From NCBI RefSeq assembly GCF_000243155.2, contig NC_018017.1, positions 930,001 to 994,000 on the forward strand: DNA of 64,000 nt, given 5' to 3'. This stretch comes from Desulfitobacterium dehalogenans ATCC 51507. GTDB taxonomy: Bacteria > Bacillota > Desulfitobacteriia > Desulfitobacteriales > Desulfitobacteriaceae. Made by a program: the position numbers and the translations under genes. Below the pieces are notes generated by a model, which did not search any database, was not told the origin of the DNA, and saw nothing but the letters and a program-made list of their open reading frames with translations. The stretch's first letter is position 1. The number at the start of each line of letters is the position of its first letter. Shown piece after piece: positions 33,395 through 41,144 of this stretch.

Positions 33395-35452
33395 ATGTCA
33401 CAATTTCCATTATTAAGTTCTCCCATCAAATTAGGCAGTATGCTTCTGAAAAACCGCATGATAACTACATCCATGTCCCCGGGCCATGACTATACCAATG
33501 AAGAAGGACAGCCGACTCTGAGATTTTATAATTACCTGGAGGAAAGAGCTGCCGGCGGAACGGCCTTAATTTGCCAAACCGTTTGCTTTTATCCCAGACT
33601 TAAGAGTCAGTTGGATCATCTCCATCCTTTGCCCCTGGGCTATGCGGAGGAACATCTCCCCCATCTGAGCAAGATGGCTGAGGTTGTGCATAAACATGGG
33701 GGGCTGATCGTTGGCCAGCCTTATGCCGTGCATGACTGGAAGTCCGCGCCGGAAGAGAAGGAAGAATACTGGGGCCCATCCACCTTATCTATCTCCAAGC
33801 ATAGTCCCAAACCCATGACGAAAGAGCATATACGGATTTTCAAGGAAAATATCGTCCAATGCTCTGTTACGCTGCAAAAAGCCGGCTGGGACGGGGTGGA
33901 GGTCATGGCAGGTGTCGGTGGCATTTTGAACCGCTTTATGTCCCTGGCGACCAACGATCGGACGGATGAATACGGCGGCAGCTTGGAAAACAGATGCAGA
34001 CTGACGGTTGAAGTTATGGCAGAGATCAAAAAAGCCTGCGGGGATGATTATCCTATCATTGTCCGCTGGTCCCCGGTGGATTTTATCAAAGGCAGCTTAA
34101 CCATGGAAGAGTCTTTACAGATTGTGGAGATCCTGGAAAAGGCGGGCGCTGTTTTGCACAACTTAGCTCCGGGCTGGCATGAAACTTCCGTACCCTTAAC
34201 CATTAAGGATGTGCCGGAAGGGCATTGGTCCTGGGTTTCCGAAAAAATCAAATCCGTAGCCAAAGTACCGGTGGCCACCGCCTATAGAAATACAGATCCT
34301 TTTAATATGGAAGAAATTCTGGCGAAGGATAAGGCCGACGTGATCGCAGGCCTGAGATACAATATTGCCGACCCTGAATTTGCCAAAAAAGTCATGGAAG
34401 GCAGACCGGAAGACATTAACAAATGCATCTGCTGCTGCCGCTGCCTGGATGACGTCATCAGCCAGGGAAAACCTTTGAATTATTGCGGAGTGAATCCCCG
34501 CTTGGGAGAGGAATTGGAAAAACCTCTTGCCCAAGCGAATAAGACCAAGAAGGTCATGGTCATCGGCAGTGGGCCGGGGGGACTGGCGGCAGCTGTTACT
34601 GCAGCCCAAAGAGGGCATAAAGTGACGATCTACGAGCGGGGACCCCGTTTAGGAGGCTGTTTGGTCATGAGTGCCATCTTCAGCCCGACCTATGATCGCC
34701 TGAACACCTATTATAAAACCCTGCTCAAGAAACATCCTGAAATTAAAGTCAATTTTAATACTGCCGTTACCCCTGATCTGGCAGCCCGTGAAAAACCCGA
34801 TGCAGTCGTTGTGGCCGTCGGGGGACATCCGATTGATCTGAAGGTACCGGGAGCGGAAGGCGGGAATGTGGTCAAATCCCATGACTTCCTGGAATTGCTC
34901 AATGGCAAGCCTCCCCAAAAACCGGGGATAATGAATAAAATTATGTATAACTGCGGTTCTGTCTTCTTGAAGTTTTTCTATACCCCGGATTTAGCCCGTA
35001 CCTTCATGGGCAGATTCCCCTGGCCTCTGGGCAAGAAAATTGCCATCATCGGCGGCGGTTTGCCGGGCTGTGAGCTGGCCAAAGAAATGATGCATTATGA
35101 CCGGGATCTTGTAATCATCGAAGAAAAAAAGAAAATTGGTCATGATGTGGGCGGCAGTGACCGTTTCCATATTGTTCCAGTCTTTAAGAAATCCCCCCGG
35201 GTAGAGATGGAGACCCTGACAAAAGTAAAGGCCATCACCAGAGCAGGAGTTAAGGTCGTTCATGAAGATGGCTCAGAGACATTCCATCAAGCCAATACAG
35301 TGGCGGTAACTTTGGGCTTTGAAGAGAACATGGAGCTGGCGGAAGCCATCAAGGGCAAAGTTTCCGAAGTCTATGCCGTAGGAGACTGCAGCAGTCCTGC
35401 CCGTATGGCTGATGCGACCAAAGCAGGCTACAAAGCGGCTTGCCAAATCTAA
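33395..35452 (+). CDS. NADH:flavin oxidoreductase, FadH/old-yellow-enzyme type with Fe-S and FAD domains
   Basis: This three-part enzyme has 685 residues. It has an FMN TIM barrel (about 1-340; NDRTDEYGGSLENR is conserved) and a 4Fe-4S motif at about 350 (CICCCRC then YCGVNP). A C-terminal NAD(P)H/FAD part has two Rossmann motifs (VIGSGPGGLAAA and AIIGGGLPGCE). This is the layout of 2,4-dienoyl-CoA reductase and trimethylamine dehydrogenase. The usual HxxH of OYE is VEVMAGVGGIL here, closer to the FadH form. The Cys cluster has extra Cys residues and could bind the cluster in a non-standard way. It is not part of the E. coli cai cluster and may reduce an unsaturated acid or acyl-CoA in this pathway. 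Confidence 0.88.
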   Translation: MSQFPLLSSPIKLGSMLLKNRMITTSMSPGHDYTNEEGQPTLRFYNYLEERAAGGTALICQTVCFYPRLKSQLDHLHPLPLGYAEEHLPHLSKMAEVVHKHGGLIVGQPYAVHDWKSAPEEKEEYWGPSTLSISKHSPKPMTKEHIRIFKENIVQCSVTLQKAGWDGVEVMAGVGGILNRFMSLATNDRTDEYGGSLENRCRLTVEVMAEIKKACGDDYPIIVRWSPVDFIKGSLTMEESLQIVEILEKAGAVLHNLAPGWHETSVPLTIKDVPEGHWSWVSEKIKSVAKVPVATAYRNTDPFNMEEILAKDKADVIAGLRYNIADPEFAKKVMEGRPEDINKCICCCRCLDDVISQGKPLNYCGVNPRLGEELEKPLAQANKTKKVMVIGSGPGGLAAAVTAAQRGHKVTIYERGPRLGGCLVMSAIFSPTYDRLNTYYKTLLKKHPEIKVNFNTAVTPDLAAREKPDAVVVAVGGHPIDLKVPGAEGGNVVKSHDFLELLNGKPPQKPGIMNKIMYNCGSVFLKFFYTPDLARTFMGRFPWPLGKKIAIIGGGLPGCELAKEMMHYDRDLVIIEEKKKIGHDVGGSDRFHIVPVFKKSPRVEMETLTKVKAITRAGVKVVHEDGSETFHQANTVAVTLGFEENMELAEAIKGKVSEVYAVGDCSSPARMADATKAGYKAACQI

Positions 35453-35483
35453 GATAATTCGGATGAAGCAAGGAGGAAGGCTC

Positions 35484-36263
35484 ATGAAGGCAATTCTTAG
35501 TGATTTATTAGCGGAACAATCCCTGGTGGATACCTTGGTGTCTGACTTAAGTGAGGAACAGTGGCTGAAACCCCTGCCCGTAGAAATGTGGAATATTAAA
35601 GATGCCATTATTCATATTGCATTCTTTGATTATGCAGCCAACAAGCTGATGAGCGGTGAAGCGGAAGACCTGGTGAAGCTGGCCGATGCTGAGTCAGGTC
35701 AGGATCAATATGTCAGAGCGACAAGCTTTCATCACCTGACCGGAGCTGAAGTCCTAAGCTGGTGGCGGGAAGAACGTACACGGATGGCAGCTTCTTTTTA
35801 TGAGAAAAACCCCAAAGACAGGATACCCTGGGCCCCAGGGCTGCCTATGTCGGCCAAGTCACTGGCATCTGCCCGCTTAATGGAGCTGTGGGCTCACTCT
35901 GTGGATATCTATGACGCTTTGGGACTGGAGCCGGTGGTTCGGGAGCGGATTACCAGTACCCTGTTCTTATCCTGGCAAGCCAGACCTAATGCCTATCGGA
36001 TCAATGATTTGGAAATGCCCGCTACTCCCATTTATCTGGAGCTTATCCTTCCCTCCGGGGAGATCTGGGCCAAAGGAGAGCCAAGCGCAGAAAACAGGAT
36101 TAAGGGCAGTGCCAAAGACTGGGCTCTCGTGGCCATTCGCCGCCGGAACTGGATGGACACGGATTTGGAAGTCGTGGGAGAAGAAGCCCGGCGCTATGCT
36201 TCGATCGTTCAGACTTATGCAGGATGGGCCGACCCGGCACCGGCAGCAAAACGACAAAGGTAA
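35484..36263 (+). CDS. DinB/maleylpyruvate-isomerase-like metal-binding protein (TIGR03084-like)
   Basis: The 259-residue protein looks like the TIGR03084 branch of the DinB/MDMPI superfamily. It has a four-helix-bundle N-terminal half with potential metal ligands in IIHIAFFD (near residue 48), TSFHHL (near 86) and ELWAHSVDIYDALG (near 139). A C-terminal half with beta-rich character follows. The ATG at 35484 follows AGGAGGAAG. The gene is 31 bases after the flavoprotein and 59 before the ligase, so it belongs to the operon. The chemical role is unknown; family relatives act on thiol adducts or thioesters. Confidence 0.75.
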   Translation: MKAILSDLLAEQSLVDTLVSDLSEEQWLKPLPVEMWNIKDAIIHIAFFDYAANKLMSGEAEDLVKLADAESGQDQYVRATSFHHLTGAEVLSWWREERTRMAASFYEKNPKDRIPWAPGLPMSAKSLASARLMELWAHSVDIYDALGLEPVVRERITSTLFLSWQARPNAYRINDLEMPATPIYLELILPSGEIWAKGEPSAENRIKGSAKDWALVAIRRRNWMDTDLEVVGEEARRYASIVQTYAGWADPAPAAKRQR

Positions 36264-36322
36264 GATCCTGCGCATCTGAGATGAAGTATTCAACACTACC
36301 TTGTCGGAAAGGAGAATCAATC

Positions 36323-37891
36323 ATGTATCCGATGAACGTAGGGAACTTTCTGACCCTGAATTCAGCCAGATACCCTGACAAAATTGCCCTTGTCTGCAAG
36401 GACGAGCGCTTAACGTATCAAGAATTGAATTGCAGGGTAAACGCCCTGGCTCATGCATTCCTGGATCTCGGCATTGGCAAGGGGGATAAGATCGGCTATC
36501 TTTTTCCGAACTCCATCGAAATTGTCGAGTTATTCTTTGCCATTGCCAAGATCGGTGCCATTGCCGTGCCCCTCAATCATCGGCTGGTATCCAGAGAAAT
36601 AAAATGCCTGCTGGACTCAGTGGAATGTGATGTTTTTGTCTACAGCCGGTTGTATGATGGGCCGGTAAGTGAAGTAAAGGGCAGCTTCAGGACGGTAAAG
36701 CATATTATTCGCCTGGGAGAGCCCGCCCCTGGTGAATATTCCTTCGAGAAACTGCTGGAGTATGGCAATACCAGTGAACCGGATATTGCTGTTGACCGCC
36801 GGGATTTATTCCGAATTCAGTTCACCGGAGGGACCACAGGGCGTTCCAAAGGAGTTATGCGCACCCACGAGGCTGACCTCTTCCAGACGATTGGGGTCAT
36901 GACCTCCAATAAAATGGGAGCCAGCTCGGATGAGGTGGTGCTGACCCAGTCCCCCTTGCATCATCAGGGCGGGATAACCTGGATGCTTTGTGTTATGGCT
37001 ACCGGTGCGCAATTTGTTATTTGCGACGGATTTGATCCGGTAGAGATCCTGAGGCAGATTCAGAAAGAACGGGTAACCTATATGCTGCTGTTGCCGCCGA
37101 GCACCTATCTGCGCTTAATCGATGCACCGGCTTTTGGAGACTATGATGTGAGCTCGGTCAAAGTCGTGCATACTTCCGCAGGAGGTACCTCTCCTGCCAT
37201 TGTACAGAAGATGGTTGAGGCCTTTCCCAACTGTGAAGTGTATTACGGCTGGGGGCAAACCGAGACGGGAGCAGGGACTGTTCACCGGATCACCAGGGAA
37301 ATGGCTTTGCATCACCCGGAGAAGACCCAAAGCGTAGGAAGACCGATGCCCTTTTTCCAACTGAGAATTGTGGATGAGGCAGGAAAAGATGTTCCCCAAG
37401 GTGAGGTGGGAGAAGGGATTGCCAAAGGACCGGCTATCTTTTCAGGCTACTACAAGCAACCGGAGTTAACGGACGAGACCATCGCTGATGGCTGGACACG
37501 TACCGGGGATATGATGAGGCAGGATGAGGAAGGCCTCTATTATATGGTGGATCGGAAAAAAGACATGATAAAAACCGGGGGCGAGAATGTTTTCGCCCAG
37601 GAAGTGGAAGCCGTCATTCGCAAACACCCCGCGGTTTTGGATTGCTCGGTGATTGGGGTGCCTGACAAAACCTTTGGGGAGGCCGTCATGGCCGTCATCA
37701 AACTCAGGGCGGGATACACCGCAGCGGCGGAAGACATTCAGGAACACTGCAAAAGGGATTTATCCAGCTATAAAAAGCCGCGCTATGTGGAGTTTCTCGA
37801 TGAGTTTCCCGTGGATAGTGCCGGCAAGATTCAGAAATTCAGACTCAGAAAAAAATACCGGGGAATCTACGGACATCTTATTGAATCCTGA
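36323..37891 (+). CDS. Acyl-CoA ligase (AMP-forming), CaiC-like
   Basis: This enzyme activates a carboxylic acid to its acyl-CoA using ATP. The 522-residue protein has the AMP-binding motifs FTGGTTGRSKGV (near residue 170), YYGWGQTETG (near 305), GWTRTGD (near 390) and the C-terminal catalytic Lys context SAGKIQKFRLRKKY. Size matches E. coli CaiC (517). The ATG at 36323 is chosen because AAAGGAGA lies upstream and the earlier in-frame ATG at 36224 lies inside the preceding gene. It likely primes the cycle by making the first CoA thioester, after which the CaiB-like transferases recycle CoA. Confidence 0.9.
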   Translation: MYPMNVGNFLTLNSARYPDKIALVCKDERLTYQELNCRVNALAHAFLDLGIGKGDKIGYLFPNSIEIVELFFAIAKIGAIAVPLNHRLVSREIKCLLDSVECDVFVYSRLYDGPVSEVKGSFRTVKHIIRLGEPAPGEYSFEKLLEYGNTSEPDIAVDRRDLFRIQFTGGTTGRSKGVMRTHEADLFQTIGVMTSNKMGASSDEVVLTQSPLHHQGGITWMLCVMATGAQFVICDGFDPVEILRQIQKERVTYMLLLPPSTYLRLIDAPAFGDYDVSSVKVVHTSAGGTSPAIVQKMVEAFPNCEVYYGWGQTETGAGTVHRITREMALHHPEKTQSVGRPMPFFQLRIVDEAGKDVPQGEVGEGIAKGPAIFSGYYKQPELTDETIADGWTRTGDMMRQDEEGLYYMVDRKKDMIKTGGENVFAQEVEAVIRKHPAVLDCSVIGVPDKTFGEAVMAVIKLRAGYTAAAEDIQEHCKRDLSSYKKPRYVEFLDEFPVDSAGKIQKFRLRKKYRGIYGHLIES

Positions 37892-37942
37892 GCCGGGGCG
37901 GATTGCTTATCAGAGAGTGCTAAATAAAGTGAGGTTATGATC

Positions 37943-39175
37943 ATGGTAACAAGAGCAGAAATCCCTCATTTTGGCCTGTTATCCGGTGTAAAAGTCGTTC
38001 ACAATACCGTTTCTATTGCCGGCCCTTTTGCGGCGGAGCTCTATGCCGAATATGGGGCGGATGTCATTTGGATCGAAAATGCCAAGGTTCCCTGTATGAG
38101 CCGTGTAGCCACCGGCAATGCCTGGCAGCAGGACCGCCGCAATCAGCGGAATCTTTCTATTGATATATCCCTTCCCGAGGGAAAAGAAATATTCCTGAAG
38201 CTGATGGAAGATACGGATGTTTTTATTTCAGCAGCCAGGGGCGGGCAGTACGAAAAAATGGGCCTGGGAGATGAAGTGCTCTGGGAGCGAAATCCCCGCC
38301 TGGTTATCGTAAAGATTTCCGGTTTTGGGCAAACCGGTCTGCCGGACTATATGAACCGGCCCAGTTATGATCCCATCGCTCAGGCTTTTGGCGGCTATAT
38401 GGCTATGAATGGATTTCCAGGGATGCCTTCCATGCCCACTAATCCCTTAACTGCTGATTATATGAGCGCTTTGTTCGCCTTCGGAACCTCTGTAGCGGCT
38501 GTCATGAAAAGCAGGGAAACAGGCCGGGGGGAAAGCATTGATTTAGCCCAATATGAAGTCCTGATGCGCACTCAGTCCCGATATCCCATGGATTTTCTGG
38601 AACAGGGGATTCCCTTTGTTAAAGAGGGCAGCCATAGTGCATATTTTGCCGGCTATGGGACTTATAGCTGTCTGGATGAAAAAGAAGTCTATATGCTTTA
38701 TTTAGGTGCGGGAGTGCTGAAAAGAGGTCTGCCTTTTATGGGTATCGAGTTCGGTACGGAAAAAATCCCGTCCAGTACAAATCTTCTCTACCTTTCTTCC
38801 TCTGAAGGACAAGTTTTGGAGGAAAAGATTAAAGCTTTCTGTCAGTCCCATACAGCAGAGGAGGTCGAGAAAGCCTTCTTAGCCAATGGCGTGCCTTGTT
38901 CCAGAATTATGGATTACAACGATTGCCTTAAGGACCCCCAGTATGTGGCCCGGGAAGTGTTTACCCAGTGGAAGAAAGCCAATGGGGAACCTATAAGGGG
39001 AGTCAACATTTTTCCTAAATTTAAAAACCACCCTGCTAAAATCTGGCGGGGAGCTCCCAATATAGGCATGGACAACGAAGATATTCTGACGGATCTGGGG
39101 CTCTCTGAAGAGCAGATTAAAGAATTATATGCCAAAGGAGTCCTGACCCAAAGAGATTATATAAACAATATCTGA
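37943..39175 (+). CDS. Class III CoA-transferase, CaiB-like (copy 2)
   Basis: The 410-residue protein is a second CaiB homologue, about as close to E. coli CaiB as copy 1. It has IPHFGLLSGVKVV, SIAGPFAAELYAEYGADVIWIEN and the catalytic Asp172 in LTADYMSALFA. The C terminus is very CaiB-like: FPKFKNHPAKIWRG and GMDNEDIL. GAGG lies 8 bases before the ATG at 37943; the ATG at 37937 is too close to that site. Copies 1 and 2 differ well beyond recent duplication, so they may use different acids or recycle CoA at different steps. Confidence 0.9.
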   Translation: MVTRAEIPHFGLLSGVKVVHNTVSIAGPFAAELYAEYGADVIWIENAKVPCMSRVATGNAWQQDRRNQRNLSIDISLPEGKEIFLKLMEDTDVFISAARGGQYEKMGLGDEVLWERNPRLVIVKISGFGQTGLPDYMNRPSYDPIAQAFGGYMAMNGFPGMPSMPTNPLTADYMSALFAFGTSVAAVMKSRETGRGESIDLAQYEVLMRTQSRYPMDFLEQGIPFVKEGSHSAYFAGYGTYSCLDEKEVYMLYLGAGVLKRGLPFMGIEFGTEKIPSSTNLLYLSSSEGQVLEEKIKAFCQSHTAEEVEKAFLANGVPCSRIMDYNDCLKDPQYVAREVFTQWKKANGEPIRGVNIFPKFKNHPAKIWRGAPNIGMDNEDILTDLGLSEEQIKELYAKGVLTQRDYINNI

Positions 39176-39238
39176 AGCAGAGAAGCATCAAAAGATGCCG
39201 GTGATTGGCAATGAGTAAGATGCAAAGGGGTGTAAGCA

Positions 39239-40531
39239 ATGTCAGAGGATAAATTCGATGCAATAGTCGTCGGAGGCGGGATCGCCGGAACAGTAGCTGC
39301 TTATTTGCTGGCTAAGGAAGGATTGGAAGTCATCCTTGTAGAACGGGGCAATTATGCGGGCAGCAAAAATATGACAGGGGGGCGGATCTATAGCCATAGC
39401 CTGGAAAAGATCATGCCGTATTTTGCCCGGGAAGCTCCCGTCGAACGCAAAATTACCAGAGAAAAAATCAGCTTAATGACCGAAGAAAGCAATGTTACTC
39501 TGGATTTCTATTCTTCCCTGCTGGGAGTGCAGGGCAGCGATTCTTATTCCGTTTTGAGAGGGGTCTTTGACCAGTGGCTGGCCGAAAAAGCTGAAGAAGC
39601 CGGTGTCCAAATTATACCGGGTATCCGGGTCGATGATTTAATCCTTCGTGAGGGGAAAGTCTGCGGTGTGGTTGCAGGGGAAGATGAACTGGAGGCTGAT
39701 ATCACAATTCTCGCCGATGGTGTCAATTCTCTCTTGGCTCAGAAATTAGGATTCCGGGGAGAGTTAGCGACGCACCATGTCGCCGTGGGAGCGAAAGAAA
39801 TTATTGAATTACCGTCTCGGGTCATTGAAGAGCGTTTTAACTGCAACGGCAATGAAGGAACGGCCTGGTTGTTTGCCGGGTCCCCCTCTGACGGGCGTGT
39901 GGGCGGTGGATTCCTGTATACGAATAAATCGAGCATTTCCCTGGGAGTAGTCACGACGTTAAGCGACGTGATCAAGGGAAACAAAACAGTACCGCAAATG
40001 TTGGAGGATTTTAAACAACACCCGTCTATCCAACCGCTCATTAAGGATGGAAAGATGATCGAGTATTCCGGTCATCTTGTACCGGAAGCCGGTTTAGCCA
40101 TGATCCCAAAGATTGTTGGGAATGGAGTTTTAGTCGTCGGAGATGCGGCAGGATTCTGCATCAATTTAGGTTATATGGTACGCGGGATGGACTTTGCCGT
40201 GGCATCGGCTGAATGTGCAGCGAAAGCTGTCCTTAAGGCCAAAGAAGCCCAAGATTTCAGTGAGGGATACCTTCAATGTTACCAAGGCTTATTGGATCAA
40301 AGCTTTGTCATGCAGGACTTAAAACACTATAAGGATTTCCCCCATTTCTTGGAGGACACTCCGAGAATCTTCAATGGATATCCGAAAATGGCCACCGATT
40401 TGTTGGCGGATCTGTTTGTGGTCAAAGGAGAACCGGCACAGCCTCTAAGAAAAACCATTATGCAGCATGTGAGCAAGATAGGACTGCTAAACCTTGCCAA
40501 AGACGGCTGGAAGGGGGTGCGTTCGCTATGA
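39239..40531 (+). CDS. fixC: FixC-like flavoprotein (ETF-quinone oxidoreductase-like)
   Basis: FixC is the FAD protein that works with FixX and the FixAB flavoprotein. The 430-residue protein has an N-terminal FAD Rossmann motif (VVGGGIAGTVAAYLLAKEG), GSKNMTGGRIY, and the later FAD motif GVLVVGDAAGFCINLGY. Size agrees with E. coli FixC (428). AAGGGGTG precedes the ATG. It overlaps fixX by ATGA. In FixABCX systems electron bifurcation links NADH oxidation to quinone and ferredoxin reduction; whether bifurcation occurs here is not shown by the sequence. Confidence 0.93.
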   Translation: MSEDKFDAIVVGGGIAGTVAAYLLAKEGLEVILVERGNYAGSKNMTGGRIYSHSLEKIMPYFAREAPVERKITREKISLMTEESNVTLDFYSSLLGVQGSDSYSVLRGVFDQWLAEKAEEAGVQIIPGIRVDDLILREGKVCGVVAGEDELEADITILADGVNSLLAQKLGFRGELATHHVAVGAKEIIELPSRVIEERFNCNGNEGTAWLFAGSPSDGRVGGGFLYTNKSSISLGVVTTLSDVIKGNKTVPQMLEDFKQHPSIQPLIKDGKMIEYSGHLVPEAGLAMIPKIVGNGVLVVGDAAGFCINLGYMVRGMDFAVASAECAAKAVLKAKEAQDFSEGYLQCYQGLLDQSFVMQDLKHYKDFPHFLEDTPRIFNGYPKMATDLLADLFVVKGEPAQPLRKTIMQHVSKIGLLNLAKDGWKGVRSL

Positions 40532-40815
40532 GTCAGGTTAACGTCGATCAGAAGCTTGGGGTCAATAAGTTCCATGTGGATGAAGAGAACGCCCATATTG
40601 TCATAAAAGAGGGGAATATCGACCGGGCGGAATATCGCAAATTGGTCCTGGCCTGCCCTGCAGGACTATATACAATCAATGAAAGCGGCAATATTCAGTT
40701 CGACTACGCCGGGTGTCTGGAATGCGGCACCTGCCGGGTGCTTTGCGGTAAAACCCTCCTCGAAAAGTGGGAGTTTCCGCTGGGGACCTTAGGTGTGGAA
40801 TTTAGATATGGATAA
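40528..40815 (+). CDS. fixX: Ferredoxin-like protein FixX
   Basis: The 95-residue protein is the same size as E. coli FixX. It has the cluster motif CLECGTCRVLC near residues 64-74 and an upstream Cys in LACPAGLY, giving the Cys ligands of a ferredoxin-type 4Fe-4S cluster. Its start overlaps the fixC stop by ATGA, so the two are coupled. It is the last gene of the cai/fix-like operon. Confidence 0.93.
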   Translation: MSQVNVDQKLGVNKFHVDEENAHIVIKEGNIDRAEYRKLVLACPAGLYTINESGNIQFDYAGCLECGTCRVLCGKTLLEKWEFPLGTLGVEFRYG

Positions 40816-40911
40816 TGTTTTGTTGGATATAGAAAGCAATAAATCAATGGAAAAAATGACATAGTGCGGATTTTTCCTGAGCATGTGCAAAGGATCTTTT
40901 TCTGGGATTTT

Positions 40912-40945
40912 AACCCTCTAGATTTCTAGAGGGTTTCTTGTTTTT
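40912..40945 (+). terminator. Terminator after fixX
   Basis: AACCCTCTAGA (40912-40922) pairs with TCTAGAGGGTT (40925-40935), followed by a T-rich tail (TCTTGTTTTTT). Confidence 0.88.
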
Positions 40946-41059
40946 TAGAAGGTCTCCTTAGAGAATTTGCGAGATTGATAGTCAAAAAATTTTTTCTCAA
41001 AAGCTCCGGAACCCTGCTAATATGGGATTTTTCAATTACTAATTCAATTCTTTTAATCT

Positions 41060-41075
41060 TGGCACAGAACTTGCT
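41060..41075 (+). promoter_or_regulatory. Sigma-54 (-24/-12) promoter of the type II molybdoenzyme operon
   Basis: TTGGCACAGAACTTGCT matches the sigma-54 consensus closely, with GG at 41061-41062 and GC at 41073-41074. It is about 70 bases before the catalytic subunit gene. No copy of the GAACACTTTG-type element was seen upstream, so the activator may differ from that of the cai/fix-like cluster. Apart from this and the terminator, 40816-41144 shows nothing else. Confidence 0.88.
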
Positions 41076-41144
41076 ACTTCTTATAGTTTAAAACCTTAAA
41101 AAGTGCTTATTCAAGACAAAAGGTTGGAATTGGAGTGATATGTA

